DNA of 64,000 bases, from assembly GCA_963707145.1 (NCBI GenBank), contig CAVPOQ010000003.1:248001-312000 (forward strand), given 5' to 3'. The notes under the pieces are model-generated. The model saw only the letters and a list, made by a program, of their open reading frames with translations. It did not search any database and was not told where the DNA came from. The DNA comes from RPQJ01 sp963707145 (GTDB lineage Bacteria > Pseudomonadota > Gammaproteobacteria > Steroidobacterales > Steroidobacteraceae). The position numbers and the translations under genes are program-made. This document shows positions 27,681 to 34,423 of the stretch, in pieces (the stretch's first letter is position 1; each line of letters opens with the position of its first letter).

Positions 27681-28024
27681 GCCAGCGGCTCGGCCTGGCA
27701 GGAGCGGCTCGACCCGAGCGCCGCTTTCGCCGCGGCTCACCTGCGGCGGGTTTGATGCTTCGCTCCTCGGCGAGGAGGAGCGCGTGCAGTTCACGTGGAT
27801 CTCCCACGAGATCTCTGGCGCGCTCGAGTTGGTGTTTCACCGGCCGGCGGCCGGAGCGCTGCCCGGCGAGGTCCCGCAGCACGCTCAGGCACGCTGGCCT
27901 GGTGGATCTCGCTGCCCGGAGTCCGGGCCCGGCGTCTCGCGCGTCCGGAGAGGAAGGGGGTGACGAGGACCGAGCCCGACCGGCAGCGGCCCGACTCCTG
28001 ACGCTGGAAACGGGTCGATGGAAC
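27681..28024. other. Gene-free stretch between the secreted-protein gene and the island
   Basis: No open frame here resembles a gene. One open frame ends in residues translated from the tRNA-Arg repeat and is a shadow. It would have been the DNA downstream of tRNA-Arg before the island inserted. Confidence 0.5.
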
Positions 28025-28069
28025 TGGCGCCCCGGGCCGGAGTTGAACCGACGACCTACCGCTTAGGAG
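28025..28069 (-). repeat. Direct repeat of tRNA-Arg 3' half (att-like, island left end)
   Basis: 45 bp identical to 32593-32637, covering tRNA-Arg(CCT) from the anticodon loop to the CCA end. The acceptor and D arm are missing, so it is not a tRNA gene. This is the classic duplicated attachment site left by tyrosine-recombinase integration into a tRNA. Confidence 0.93.
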
Positions 28070-28104
28070 TCCCGGTAGGAAAAAAAATTCGCAATATCAG
28101 GTAA

Positions 28105-28334
28105 TTACAAGCCATTGTTTACAAATGAATTGGGTTGTTGCCGGGTGTTGCTGGCGGTGCCTGTTTCGGGGGGGCAACTGCGCCAAAAGTGCGCCAGGTT
28201 TGCCGCCCTCTCCTGCCGGTGGATCGCCTCGAGGCCGCCATGACCACCACCTTGTCGCGCTCCGGCACCGGCAGCCGGCGGACCAGCTGCACGGCGATCC
28301 AGTAGTCGCGGGTTAGGCGCGAGAGGACGTCCAT
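28105..28334 (-). CDS. Small YWIA-family ORF, frameshifted copy
   Basis: Starts MDVLSRLTRDYWIAVQLVRR, clearly related in protein and DNA to the intact small ORF at 29932-30108. The alignment then needs a one-base shift near 28240 to continue LEAIHRQERAANLAHFW and end at the TAA at 28105. Without the shift a 71-residue product ending at 28119 is read. It lies directly downstream of the PEP-CTERM gene at 28447 and its terminator. Function unknown. Start codon uncertain, because homology to the other copy extends a few codons upstream of the ATG. Confidence 0.5.
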
Positions 28335-28392
28335 CCCCGTGATCGTGCCGACGACGACTGTCGTCGTGGTGCATTTGTGGCGGGATCGCTCA

Positions 28393-28422
28393 GAAACAAG
28401 AACCCCGGCGCGGAGCCGGGGT
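28393..28422 (-). terminator. Intrinsic terminator after first PEP-CTERM gene
   Basis: On the minus strand a perfect GC-rich stem (ACCCCGGC/GCCGGGGT) is followed by TCTTGTTTC, 25 bp beyond the PEP-CTERM stop codon. Confidence 0.8.
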
Positions 28423-28446
28423 CGTTGTGCTGATGGCAGGGGCCGC

Positions 28447-29136
28447 TCAGGCCGCTTTGCGACGGCGGCTCAGGCCGAGGCCCGCGAGGCCGAGCCCGAG
28501 CAGCGCAAGCGTGCCGGGCTCGGGCGTCGGCACCGGCGGGGGCTCCAGCGACATGTATGTCATTTCTCCGTCAATACGGTAGTAGAGACAGTCGGCCACA
28601 CAGTCGCCGGTGTATGCAGATATTCCGAAGCTACGCACGTCGAAATCGGCCAGATCGATAGAGGAAGGCATTGGTTCGGTGCTCCCAAGAGCCAAGCCCT
28701 GAAAATCGATCAGCCAGATTCCGTGGTACACCCAACCGAGCGACGGCGCGTCAAACACTGCAGCGTTCTTTGATGTGACGGCGAACTCATCACCCAAGAA
28801 AGAGTCGTTAATGACCAACGCACCTGCCGTATCGGACACAAAAGAGCGCGAGCCACCGACAAGCGCAGAGACACCAAAAGCGCTGTTCTCAGGATAGTTA
28901 CTAGCCGTGCCACCTACGGGCCAAGGACCCGTGAAGCTCGGCGCAACGTCCGTATCCCATGTCACCGAACCGACGAACGGCGTCCCAAGTTCGATGCCTG
29001 TCCCTGCCAGTGCGCCTGTCGGATCCTCGATAGCGCTGATCTCCCCGGAGAAGTAGTACGTGACCGGCACCGCATCCGCTGCCATCGGCCCCGCCAGCAG
29101 CCCCACGGCCAGCAATCCAAGAGTCTTCGACTTCAT
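28447..29136 (-). CDS. PEP-CTERM sorting domain protein
   Basis: 229 residues starting MKSKTLGLLAVGLLAGPMAADA, a signal peptide. The middle (VTYYFSGEISAIEDPTGALAGTGIELGTPF) is a beta-rich secreted domain seen in other PEP-CTERM proteins. The C-terminus has the sorting signal: PTPEPGTLAL, a hydrophobic helix GLGLAGLGL, then SRRRKAA. PEP-CTERM proteins are processed by an exosortase and linked to exopolysaccharide; no exosortase gene is in this window. The start is set by the signal peptide. The natural ligand or partner is unknown. Confidence 0.9.
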   Translation of the reverse strand: MKSKTLGLLAVGLLAGPMAADAVPVTYYFSGEISAIEDPTGALAGTGIELGTPFVGSVTWDTDVAPSFTGPWPVGGTASNYPENSAFGVSALVGGSRSFVSDTAGALVINDSFLGDEFAVTSKNAAVFDAPSLGWVYHGIWLIDFQGLALGSTEPMPSSIDLADFDVRSFGISAYTGDCVADCLYYRIDGEMTYMSLEPPPVPTPEPGTLALLGLGLAGLGLSRRRKAA

Positions 29137-29294
29137 CTCGCTCTCCATTGTTCTTCTTTCGCACGCACCCTTGGGTGCGTCCCAGCAAATGTAGACTGCA
29201 CTTGTTGCCGCTGTCGTGTAAGAAATTCCGACACCCGATGTTTGACATACCCGTGGCTCATCCGTTAACCGAGCCGCGGCGTTACCCACGTCCT

Positions 29295-29489
29295 ATGATC
29301 TACCTCGGCACCCTCGCCGGCCTGCACGAGTACCGGCACCAACTCGCGGCCTACTCCCCGCGCTGCGACCGATGGCAGACGTTGCCGCTCGCCGCGATGA
29401 TCACGGTCGGTCACGGATCGCGTCGGCTGCCGCTGCGGGTCAGGTGCCGGTACTGCGGCGAGGTCGGACTGCCGTGCGATGCTCGTTGA
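29295..29489 (+). CDS. Small Cys-rich hypothetical protein
   Basis: 64 residues (MIYLGTLAGLHEYRHQLAAY at the start). It contains SPRC (Cys24), CRYCGEVG (Cys51, Cys54) and Cys61, an arrangement like a small zinc ribbon. Position 21 is Ser where a second Cys would complete the first CxxC. I recall similar short proteins from proteobacterial accessory regions but cannot name a family. It is the only plausible plus-strand gene in the island. Confidence 0.5.
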   Translation: MIYLGTLAGLHEYRHQLAAYSPRCDRWQTLPLAAMITVGHGSRRLPLRVRCRYCGEVGLPCDAR

Positions 29490-29492
29490 TAG

Positions 29493-29744
29493 TCACGGCT
29501 CATCCCGTCGTCGGGTCGCGGAGCTTGCCTGGTCAAACAGCTGCGCCAGCTGCTCGCTCTGCTTCTGCGTCGGCCGCTTACGTGCGACGCGGTGCTGGTA
29601 TGTCCACTCATCCGTATCTGCATGCCACGTCGCGAGCACCTTGTTGTGGTGGCAGGCGATCTCGGACACCGGGACCGGCGATGCCCTGCTCACGCGCCAG
29701 CAACTCTCGCAGACCTGATCTGGTCGTTTCACTTGAATACTCAT
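29493..29744 (-). CDS. Hypothetical Cys-rich small protein
   Basis: 83 residues from ATG 29744 (MSIQVKRPDQVCESCWRVSR). A CxxC (VCESCWR) and a later CHH (IACHHNKVLATWHADTDEW) could bind zinc. The C-terminal 30 residues are charged and Gln-rich. Convergent with the small gene at 29295. No family recognised; coding status rests on the Cys/His pattern and sensible composition. Confidence 0.4.
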   Translation of the reverse strand: MSIQVKRPDQVCESCWRVSRASPVPVSEIACHHNKVLATWHADTDEWTYQHRVARKRPTQKQSEQLAQLFDQASSATRRRDEP

Positions 29745-29931
29745 TTTCTGGCCTGTGTTGGCCAACGCAGCATGTGCCGTCTCCCGTGCCCCGCGCAACC
29801 AGGCGGATGGCCTGCCTTACGCGAGATCAGACGGCCGGAGAGGGGCCGTTCGCTTCGATTCGATGGTAACGGGGGCTCGCTACTTCGATTGGAAAAAGGC
29901 TGGATCGAGGTCGAGTTGCGATAGCCGAGGC

Positions 29932-30108
29932 TCATCCGGTGAGCCTGTCAGGCTCAAGGATTCGAGGGATTGCCGCCCTCTCCCGCCGGTCAGTCGCCTC
30001 GAGGTCGGCCAGGACCGCCAGCGTGTCCAGCTCCGGTATCGGCATCCGCCGGACTCGCTGCTCGGCGATCCAGTAGCTACGGGTCAGGGTTTCGAGATCG
30101 TTGGCCAT
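29932..30108 (-). CDS. Small YWIA-family ORF, intact copy
   Basis: 58 residues: MANDLETLTRSYWIAEQRVR at the start, then RMPIPELDTLAVLADLEA and a basic tail, ending at TGA 29932. It shares LTR-x-YWIA-x-Q-x-VRR-x-P-x-PE with the ORF at 28105-28334, and the two are also similar as DNA. It lies just downstream of the PEP-CTERM lectin gene, mirroring the other copy. Predicted helical and basic. Function unknown. The start may be a few codons upstream. Confidence 0.5.
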   Translation of the reverse strand: MANDLETLTRSYWIAEQRVRRMPIPELDTLAVLADLEATDRRERAAIPRILEPDRLTG

Positions 30109-30220
30109 GCCGGTGACGATGACGCACGTGACCGGGATTGTCGCCGGGACAAACTGCCGGGGTCGCGCACAAACAGCCCCCCCCGCCGAAGCGCGGCCGT
30201 GACTCAGCCTGCGGTGACGA

Positions 30221-30778
30221 TCAGCTCGCTTTGCGCTTCTGGCTCAGTCCGAGACCGGCGAGGCCGAGGCTGAGCAGCGCGAGCGAGCCTGGCTCCGGCA
30301 CGAATCGCTCCATCACGTAGCCTTGTTCGATGCGGCTACCAGGGCCTTCGTCATTCCAGCCCCAGGTCCCACTGTGCAAATCCATCGCGAGAAAGTCTTC
30401 CTCGCTTAAACCGTAACCGTTGTTAGGTTCTCCGGCAAACCAGTTGGTGTAGGAGAATGCGGTGCCATCAACCCAAAGAAACTCGCCTTCTGAGTCTTCG
30501 TCGGTTGCGCCGAGCCAGTATTGCGAAAGGTTCGGTCGCATTCCCAGCAGGCTCTTGACGAAATCATTCTCCGCTTCCGATCCGATGGTCGCCAGATACC
30601 AACCTTGCAACTCCGCGGCTTCGCTCGCCGCATGCCACGATATTCCATAAGAACTGACAACTGCATACTCATGTCGGTTGCCAGTCCAGATGGATCCGGC
30701 CACAGCGCCATGCGAAAGCAGTATCAGGTTCGACATGACAAGCACTGCTTGCACGTAGACCTTCGCTCCGTTGGTCAT
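30221..30778 (-). CDS. C-type lectin-like protein with PEP-CTERM sorting signal
   Basis: 185 residues from ATG 30778 with a GGAGG site. Signal peptide (VLVMSNLILLSHGAVAG), then a C-type-lectin fold (about 30-155): YAVVSSYGISWHAASEAAEL, YWLGATDEDSEGEFLWVDG, YTNWFAGEPNN and a C-terminal WND. The EPN-like motif (GEPNN) and WND are the calcium/sugar-contact elements of mannose-type lectins, though the usual disulfide cysteines are missing. It ends VPEPGSLALLSLGLAGLGLS then QKRKAS, the PEP-CTERM signal. Likely an exported carbohydrate-binding protein. Confidence 0.9.
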   Translation of the reverse strand: MTNGAKVYVQAVLVMSNLILLSHGAVAGSIWTGNRHEYAVVSSYGISWHAASEAAELQGWYLATIGSEAENDFVKSLLGMRPNLSQYWLGATDEDSEGEFLWVDGTAFSYTNWFAGEPNNGYGLSEEDFLAMDLHSGTWGWNDEGPGSRIEQGYVMERFVPEPGSLALLSLGLAGLGLSQKRKAS

Positions 30779-31243
30779 TGCACCTGCCTCCTTGGTACTC
30801 GTGTTGTCGTCCGCATCCTGTGCGGTGAATACTCGGAGCGTACCCCGGCAAGGCAAGGAAGCAATAGGTAGTAGTTGGTCGGTCAGATTGCTCAGCTAGC
30901 GACCCCTGTGAGGGTCGCGTCCCCGGACGTGGTGTACGAGTGATGGGCTGAACCGCTGACGATCGTAGCCGGACACCGGGGTCGAAGCCGGTCAGGGCAA
31001 CTTTGCCGTCGAGCCGAGCGTAGCAGCGTGTCTGACGGTAGTAACAGGCAATCAACCTCAAGTCGCTCGGGTGTCGCCAAGATGGTCCGTCTCGGGTCAT
31101 CCAACGAGGGACCACGACTTGGGCGCTGCCCACTGCCGGCCCGCGCGGCATGTCCGACAGATACGTCGATTCGGGGCATCCGACCACCCAAGACGAGGAC
31201 GCCCCGGCGATGCCGAGGCTCTTTGCCACGCTAAGCGCAGAAA
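30779..31243. other. Gene-free stretch inside the island
   Basis: Open frames here are short and show no recognisable motif or clean start. It probably holds the promoter of the lectin gene, but no confident -10/-35 pair is visible. The sequence may include a decayed gene; nothing can be supported. Confidence 0.45.
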
Positions 31244-31495
31244 TCAGGCCGCTCTGCGTCGTCGGCTCAGGCCGAGACCCGCGAGGCCGAGGCCGAGGAG
31301 GCCGAGGGAGCCGGGCTCGGGCAGCAGCATGAATCCGTCCCATTCGCCATAGGCCTCAGCCGTGCCCTCGTCGCTCGAACCGTCGCCAGACACGCAGAGA
31401 CGCTGAACGCGCGAGCTGCGAGTCACCCACTCGCAGTGCAAGTTCGACAGATCAAGCGGACCGCGATACTTCACATCGACGGTCTCTGCGACCAC
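31244..31495 (-). CDS. Short PEP-CTERM protein with KTSC-like start
   Basis: 83 residues beginning at GTG 31495. The first half (ETVDVKYRGPLDLSNLHCEW, then VTRSSRVQRLCVS) resembles the beginning of small KTSC-type domain proteins, which continue with an aromatic strand that is missing here. It then joins directly to a PEP-CTERM tail (LPEPGSLGLLGLGLAGLGLS, RRRRAA). It has no signal peptide, without which the tail could not be used. It may be a chimera or a decayed gene. Confidence 0.5.
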   Translation of the reverse strand: MVAETVDVKYRGPLDLSNLHCEWVTRSSRVQRLCVSGDGSSDEGTAEAYGEWDGFMLLPEPGSLGLLGLGLAGLGLSRRRRAA

Positions 31496-31700
31496 GACGG
31501 TCTGTGTGTTGGCCGACTATTTCGCTCGCACCCGCAGCGGTAGCAAACCCGCCGAGCTGAGCACTAGAAAAAGGGGCCGGCCGGTTCCTCTCTAACGTGC
31601 GTCAACCGAGTGATGACTTGACGGCGGCGCTCTGGCCATGGCCGCAGCCTGATTTGTTCGCGCTTGAACCTCACACGAAAAAGATCAGGGCGGCTTGGCC

Positions 31701-32507
31701 TCATTGGACGCCGGGCCACCAGGCAGCAACCCTGTAAATGGCCATCTCCTGCAACTGGTTCATCAGCGCGAAGCCGAACAGGCAGGCCGCCACCACGCGC
31801 AGCAGCGTCCAGGGCTTGAAGCCGAGCCAGGCCAGGTAGTAGGCGATGGCGATGAGCAGCAACATGGCATCGGTGATGGTTTGCAGCCTGAGCATGGGCA
31901 TCTGGACCCATTGGCCCAGGCCGCTGAGCAGCAAGCCAAACAACATGCCCATGGCGATGCCGTACAGGCCTACCGCCCAAGCCTCGGCGACAGTGAAGCC
32001 CCGCTGCGGGAACAACCCTCGCATCAAGCCGGCGGTGGGCAAGGTGAAGACCAGCATCCAGTAAGGCATGGCCAGGCTGAGCCACAAACTGAGCTGCGCA
32101 TAGAGCGCAGCGCGCGCCGGCGACAGACTGCCCCGCACCTGCTGCAGCAACTTGGCCCGGTACACGTCGAAGTACGCGTCACCGAAAAAATGACTCAGCA
32201 GCACAGTGAGCGTGGCAATTGCCACCAAGAACGGCAAGGGATGGGTATAGCTGAGGCGCTGCCCCTGCATAAAGGCCTTGAACACCACGGCGGGCTGCCA
32301 GCACAGATGGCCGATCGTGCGCTCGAGACTCTTCTCGACTTGCAGCACCCGCTCGCGGAAGTCCTGACACATTCCGCGCAGCGTCACCGGCAGGCGCGGC
32401 GCCTTGATGCCGCAGGCATGGCAGAAAGGCCCTTGCAGCGGCGTTGCGCAGGAGCGGCAAGGCAGGTGTTCGATGGGTGTTGAGCCGCGTGCGGGGTCGT
32501 GAGGCAT
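31701..32507 (-). CDS. DUF3667 membrane protein with zinc ribbon
   Basis: 268 residues. N-terminal zinc ribbon with Cys17, Cys20, Cys29 and Cys32 (PCRSCATPLQGPFCHACG), the family-typical FRERVLQVEKSLERTIGHL, then FMQGQRLSYTHPLPFLVA and four or five membrane helices. Function of DUF3667 is unknown. It is the island gene next to tRNA-Arg. Moderately different composition from the neighbouring chromosome supports acquisition. Confidence 0.8.
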   Translation of the reverse strand: MPHDPARGSTPIEHLPCRSCATPLQGPFCHACGIKAPRLPVTLRGMCQDFRERVLQVEKSLERTIGHLCWQPAVVFKAFMQGQRLSYTHPLPFLVAIATLTVLLSHFFGDAYFDVYRAKLLQQVRGSLSPARAALYAQLSLWLSLAMPYWMLVFTLPTAGLMRGLFPQRGFTVAEAWAVGLYGIAMGMLFGLLLSGLGQWVQMPMLRLQTITDAMLLLIAIAYYLAWLGFKPWTLLRVVAACLFGFALMNQLQEMAIYRVAAWWPGVQ

Positions 32508-32592
32508 GGGTCAAGTCCAGATCGGCTAGCGGAGCGTTCCCGGCAGGACCCGACGCCAGGCGTCCAAGCCATTGATAGAGCTGGGATAGAGT

Positions 32593-32637
32593 TGGCGCCC
32601 CGGGCCGGAGTTGAACCGACGACCTACCGCTTAGGAG
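32593..32637 (-). repeat. Direct repeat inside tRNA-Arg (att-like, island right end)
   Basis: The 3' 45 nt of the intact tRNA-Arg gene, identical to 28025-28069. Identity ends one base beyond the anticodon-loop segment (G here, T in the other copy). Confidence 0.93.
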
Positions 32638-32668
32638 GCGGTTGCTCTATCCACTGAGCTACCGGGGC
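32593..32668 (-). tRNA. tRNA-Arg(CCT)
   Basis: 76 nt with CCA. Acceptor GCCCCGG/CCGGGGC, D arm GCTCAGTGGATAGAGC, anticodon loop CTCCTAA (anticodon CCT), T arm GTCGGTTCAACTCCGGC. It remains intact beside the island, whose other end carries a copy of its 3' half. It lies 20 bp after tRNA-Ala on the same strand. Confidence 0.97.
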
Positions 32669-32688
32669 GTGGACCGGCCGGGGGAAGT

Positions 32689-32764
<76 letters not shown>

Positions 32765-32778
32765 ACACGAGGGCGCGC

Positions 32779-32806
32779 ATTGTAGCACCGGCCCCACGAC
32801 CCGCAA
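32779..32806 (-). promoter_or_regulatory. Promoter for tRNA-Ala/tRNA-Arg
   Basis: On the minus strand TTGCGG and TACAAT are separated by 16 bp, with the -10 ending 15 bp before the tRNA-Ala 5' end. Confidence 0.65.
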
Positions 32807-32837
32807 CCGCGCCGCGACGCAGCGCTATCATCGCCGG

Positions 32838-33332
32838 ATGACGATCACCATCCGCGACGCGCAGATCGACGACGCCGCGTTCCTCGCCGCCGGCAACCTC
32901 GCCATGGCGCTCGAGGCGGAACACAAGCGCCTCGACCCCGCGATCGTCGCGCGCGGCGTGCGTGCCGCGCTTCAGGACCCGGCCAAGGGCCGCTACTTCA
33001 TCGCCGAGCACGACGGCGCGGCCGTCGGCCAGTTGATGATCACCGACGAGTGGAGCGACTGGCGCAACGGCCGATTCTGGTGGATCCAGAGCGTCTACGT
33101 GCTGCCCGCGGCGCGGCGCGCGGGCGTGTTCCGGGCCCTGTTCCGTCACGTCGAACGGCTCGCCCGCTCCGACGCGGGCGTCTGCGGCATCCGTCTCTAC
33201 GTGGAGCGCGAAAATACCCGGGCGCAGGCGACCTACCGCCACTGCGGACTCGAGGACGGCGGCTACGTCGTCATGGAATCCGACTATTCGGGCGCCGTGC
33301 GCGCTGCAGGAGACCCCGACCATGCTGGCTAA
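32838..33332 (+). CDS. GNAT family N-acetyltransferase
   Basis: 164 residues. The GNAT fold is seen in FIAEHDGAAVGQLMITDEW (strand 3), WWIQSVYVLPAARRAGVFRA (motif A, acetyl-CoA loop) and IRLYVERENTRAQATYRHCG (motif B). Acceptor substrate unknown. Its last 11 bp overlap the start of the peroxiredoxin gene, so the two are probably co-translated. Confidence 0.88.
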   Translation: MTITIRDAQIDDAAFLAAGNLAMALEAEHKRLDPAIVARGVRAALQDPAKGRYFIAEHDGAAVGQLMITDEWSDWRNGRFWWIQSVYVLPAARRAGVFRALFRHVERLARSDAGVCGIRLYVERENTRAQATYRHCGLEDGGYVVMESDYSGAVRAAGDPDHAG

Positions 33333-33780
33333 CGGAACCAAGGCCCCGGAATTCGAACTTGCCGACCAGGACGGACGGCGGCACACGCTGGCATCGCTGC
33401 TGGCCGACGGGCCGCTGATCCTTTATTTCTATCCGGCCGACTTCACGCCTGGCTGCACCAAGGAGGCCTGCAGCTTCCGCGATCTGCACCAGGAACTGAT
33501 GAAGGCGAAGCTGCGGGTGGTGGGCGTGAGCCCCCAGGACGTCGAGTCGCACCGCCGCTTCGCTGACAAGCACGACCTCAACTTCCCACTGCTCGCCGAC
33601 CCCGACAAGGCCGTCGTGAAAGCCTACGATCTCGACGGGCCACTGGGATTCGGGGTGAGGCGCGGGACCTACCTGATCGGCCGCGACGGCCGCATCGTGG
33701 ACTCGGTGCTCGCCGACCTGCGCATTGGTGCACACGAGGCGTTCGTGCGCTCCGCGCTCAAATCAGGCGCAAAAAAATAA
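33322..33780 (+). CDS. Thioredoxin-dependent peroxiredoxin, Bcp type (two-Cys)
   Basis: 152 residues. Peroxidatic Cys45 in YPADFTPGCTKEACSF and a second Cys50, the E. coli Bcp arrangement, with the downstream active-site Arg. It reduces hydroperoxides using thioredoxin. One of two Bcp-like genes in the window; the other lacks the second Cys. Confidence 0.93.
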   Translation: MLANGTKAPEFELADQDGRRHTLASLLADGPLILYFYPADFTPGCTKEACSFRDLHQELMKAKLRVVGVSPQDVESHRRFADKHDLNFPLLADPDKAVVKAYDLDGPLGFGVRRGTYLIGRDGRIVDSVLADLRIGAHEAFVRSALKSGAKK

Positions 33781-33804
33781 TGATATTTCCTCGCGTTACG
33801 AAGC

Positions 33805-34416
33805 CTATCGCGACTTCTTGTCACTGACGGGCTTGCGTTCAGGGCCGTCCCCGTAGCGCACGCGCAGCAGCCAGGGCGGACCCAGACTCGGCGCGGTGAC
33901 GACGAACACCGATGCATGGTCGTCCGCATCGGGGGCGATCGTGGCGTTGCCCAGCCGTCGCGCGAGGCCGGCGAGTTCGGTGGCCGCACCCACCACGACC
34001 ACGGTCGCCCCGCGGTGCTCGCGCTGGATGCGACCGGCCAGCCCGCTCCAGTCGCTGGCGCCGAGCAGGTTGATCGGCACCTGAAACTCGTTGGCGACCG
34101 ACGCGGCGGTCTGCTGCGCACGGCGCAGGTCGGCCGAGTACAGGTAGTCCACCGCGCGCCCGGAGAGCAGCTCCGCCAGGAACGGACCGAGGCGCCGCGC
34201 TCGCAACTCCCCCGCCGGGCTCAGGTCCGGATCGCCCGTGTCGGAGGTCGCGTCGGAGGTCGCCGCCTCGGCGTGCCGCACGAGGATCACCACAGTCGTC
34301 CTCGCCCACAGGCTGAGGCCGAACACCGTCGCACCCGCCACGACCAACGCCAGCAGCGGCAGCAGCAACGGCGCGAGCTGTGGCCGTCGGCGCAGCCGGG
34401 TCAGCGGATCGTTCAT
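33805..34416 (-). CDS. Membrane-anchored histidine phosphatase family protein
   Basis: 203 residues. One membrane helix near the N-terminus (about 15-38, LLLPLLALVVAGATVFGLSL), then the phosphatase signature VVILVRHAEA with Arg47-His48, LSPAGELRARRLGPFL, and LYSADLRRAQQTA. The usual late His region is VVVVGAATELA rather than a GH motif, so catalysis may be altered. Its substrate is unknown. Convergent with the peroxiredoxin gene. Confidence 0.8.
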   Translation of the reverse strand: MNDPLTRLRRRPQLAPLLLPLLALVVAGATVFGLSLWARTTVVILVRHAEAATSDATSDTGDPDLSPAGELRARRLGPFLAELLSGRAVDYLYSADLRRAQQTAASVANEFQVPINLLGASDWSGLAGRIQREHRGATVVVVGAATELAGLARRLGNATIAPDADDHASVFVVTAPSLGPPWLLRVRYGDGPERKPVSDKKSR

Positions 34417-34423
34417 CCGTCGA

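Larger units (their letters stand above)
28025..32637. mobile_element. 4.6-kb island between tRNA-Arg direct repeats, no integrase
   Basis: Bounded by the perfect 45-bp repeats at 28025-28069 and 32593-32637. Contents: three PEP-CTERM genes, two related small YWIA ORFs, two small Cys-rich ORFs and a DUF3667 membrane protein, nearly all on the minus strand. Several stretches are visibly less GC-rich than the rest of the window. No recombinase, excisionase, replication or mobility gene is recognisable, so it looks like a remnant or a non-autonomous element mobilised in trans. Confidence 0.75.

Noticed and set aside
27092..27794. An upstream extension of sucA
   Set aside because: The open frame continues past the real start, but the conserved N-terminus is found in another frame starting at 27091, and the extension runs antisense through the secreted-protein gene.
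28025..28080. A second tRNA-Arg gene
   Set aside because: Only the 3' 45 nt are present; the acceptor 5' strand and D arm are missing, so it is an attachment-site copy.
28070..32592. Island integrase or transposase
   Set aside because: No frame shows tyrosine-recombinase (R..HxxR..Y) or DDE motifs; the open frames near both ends are short and unrelated.
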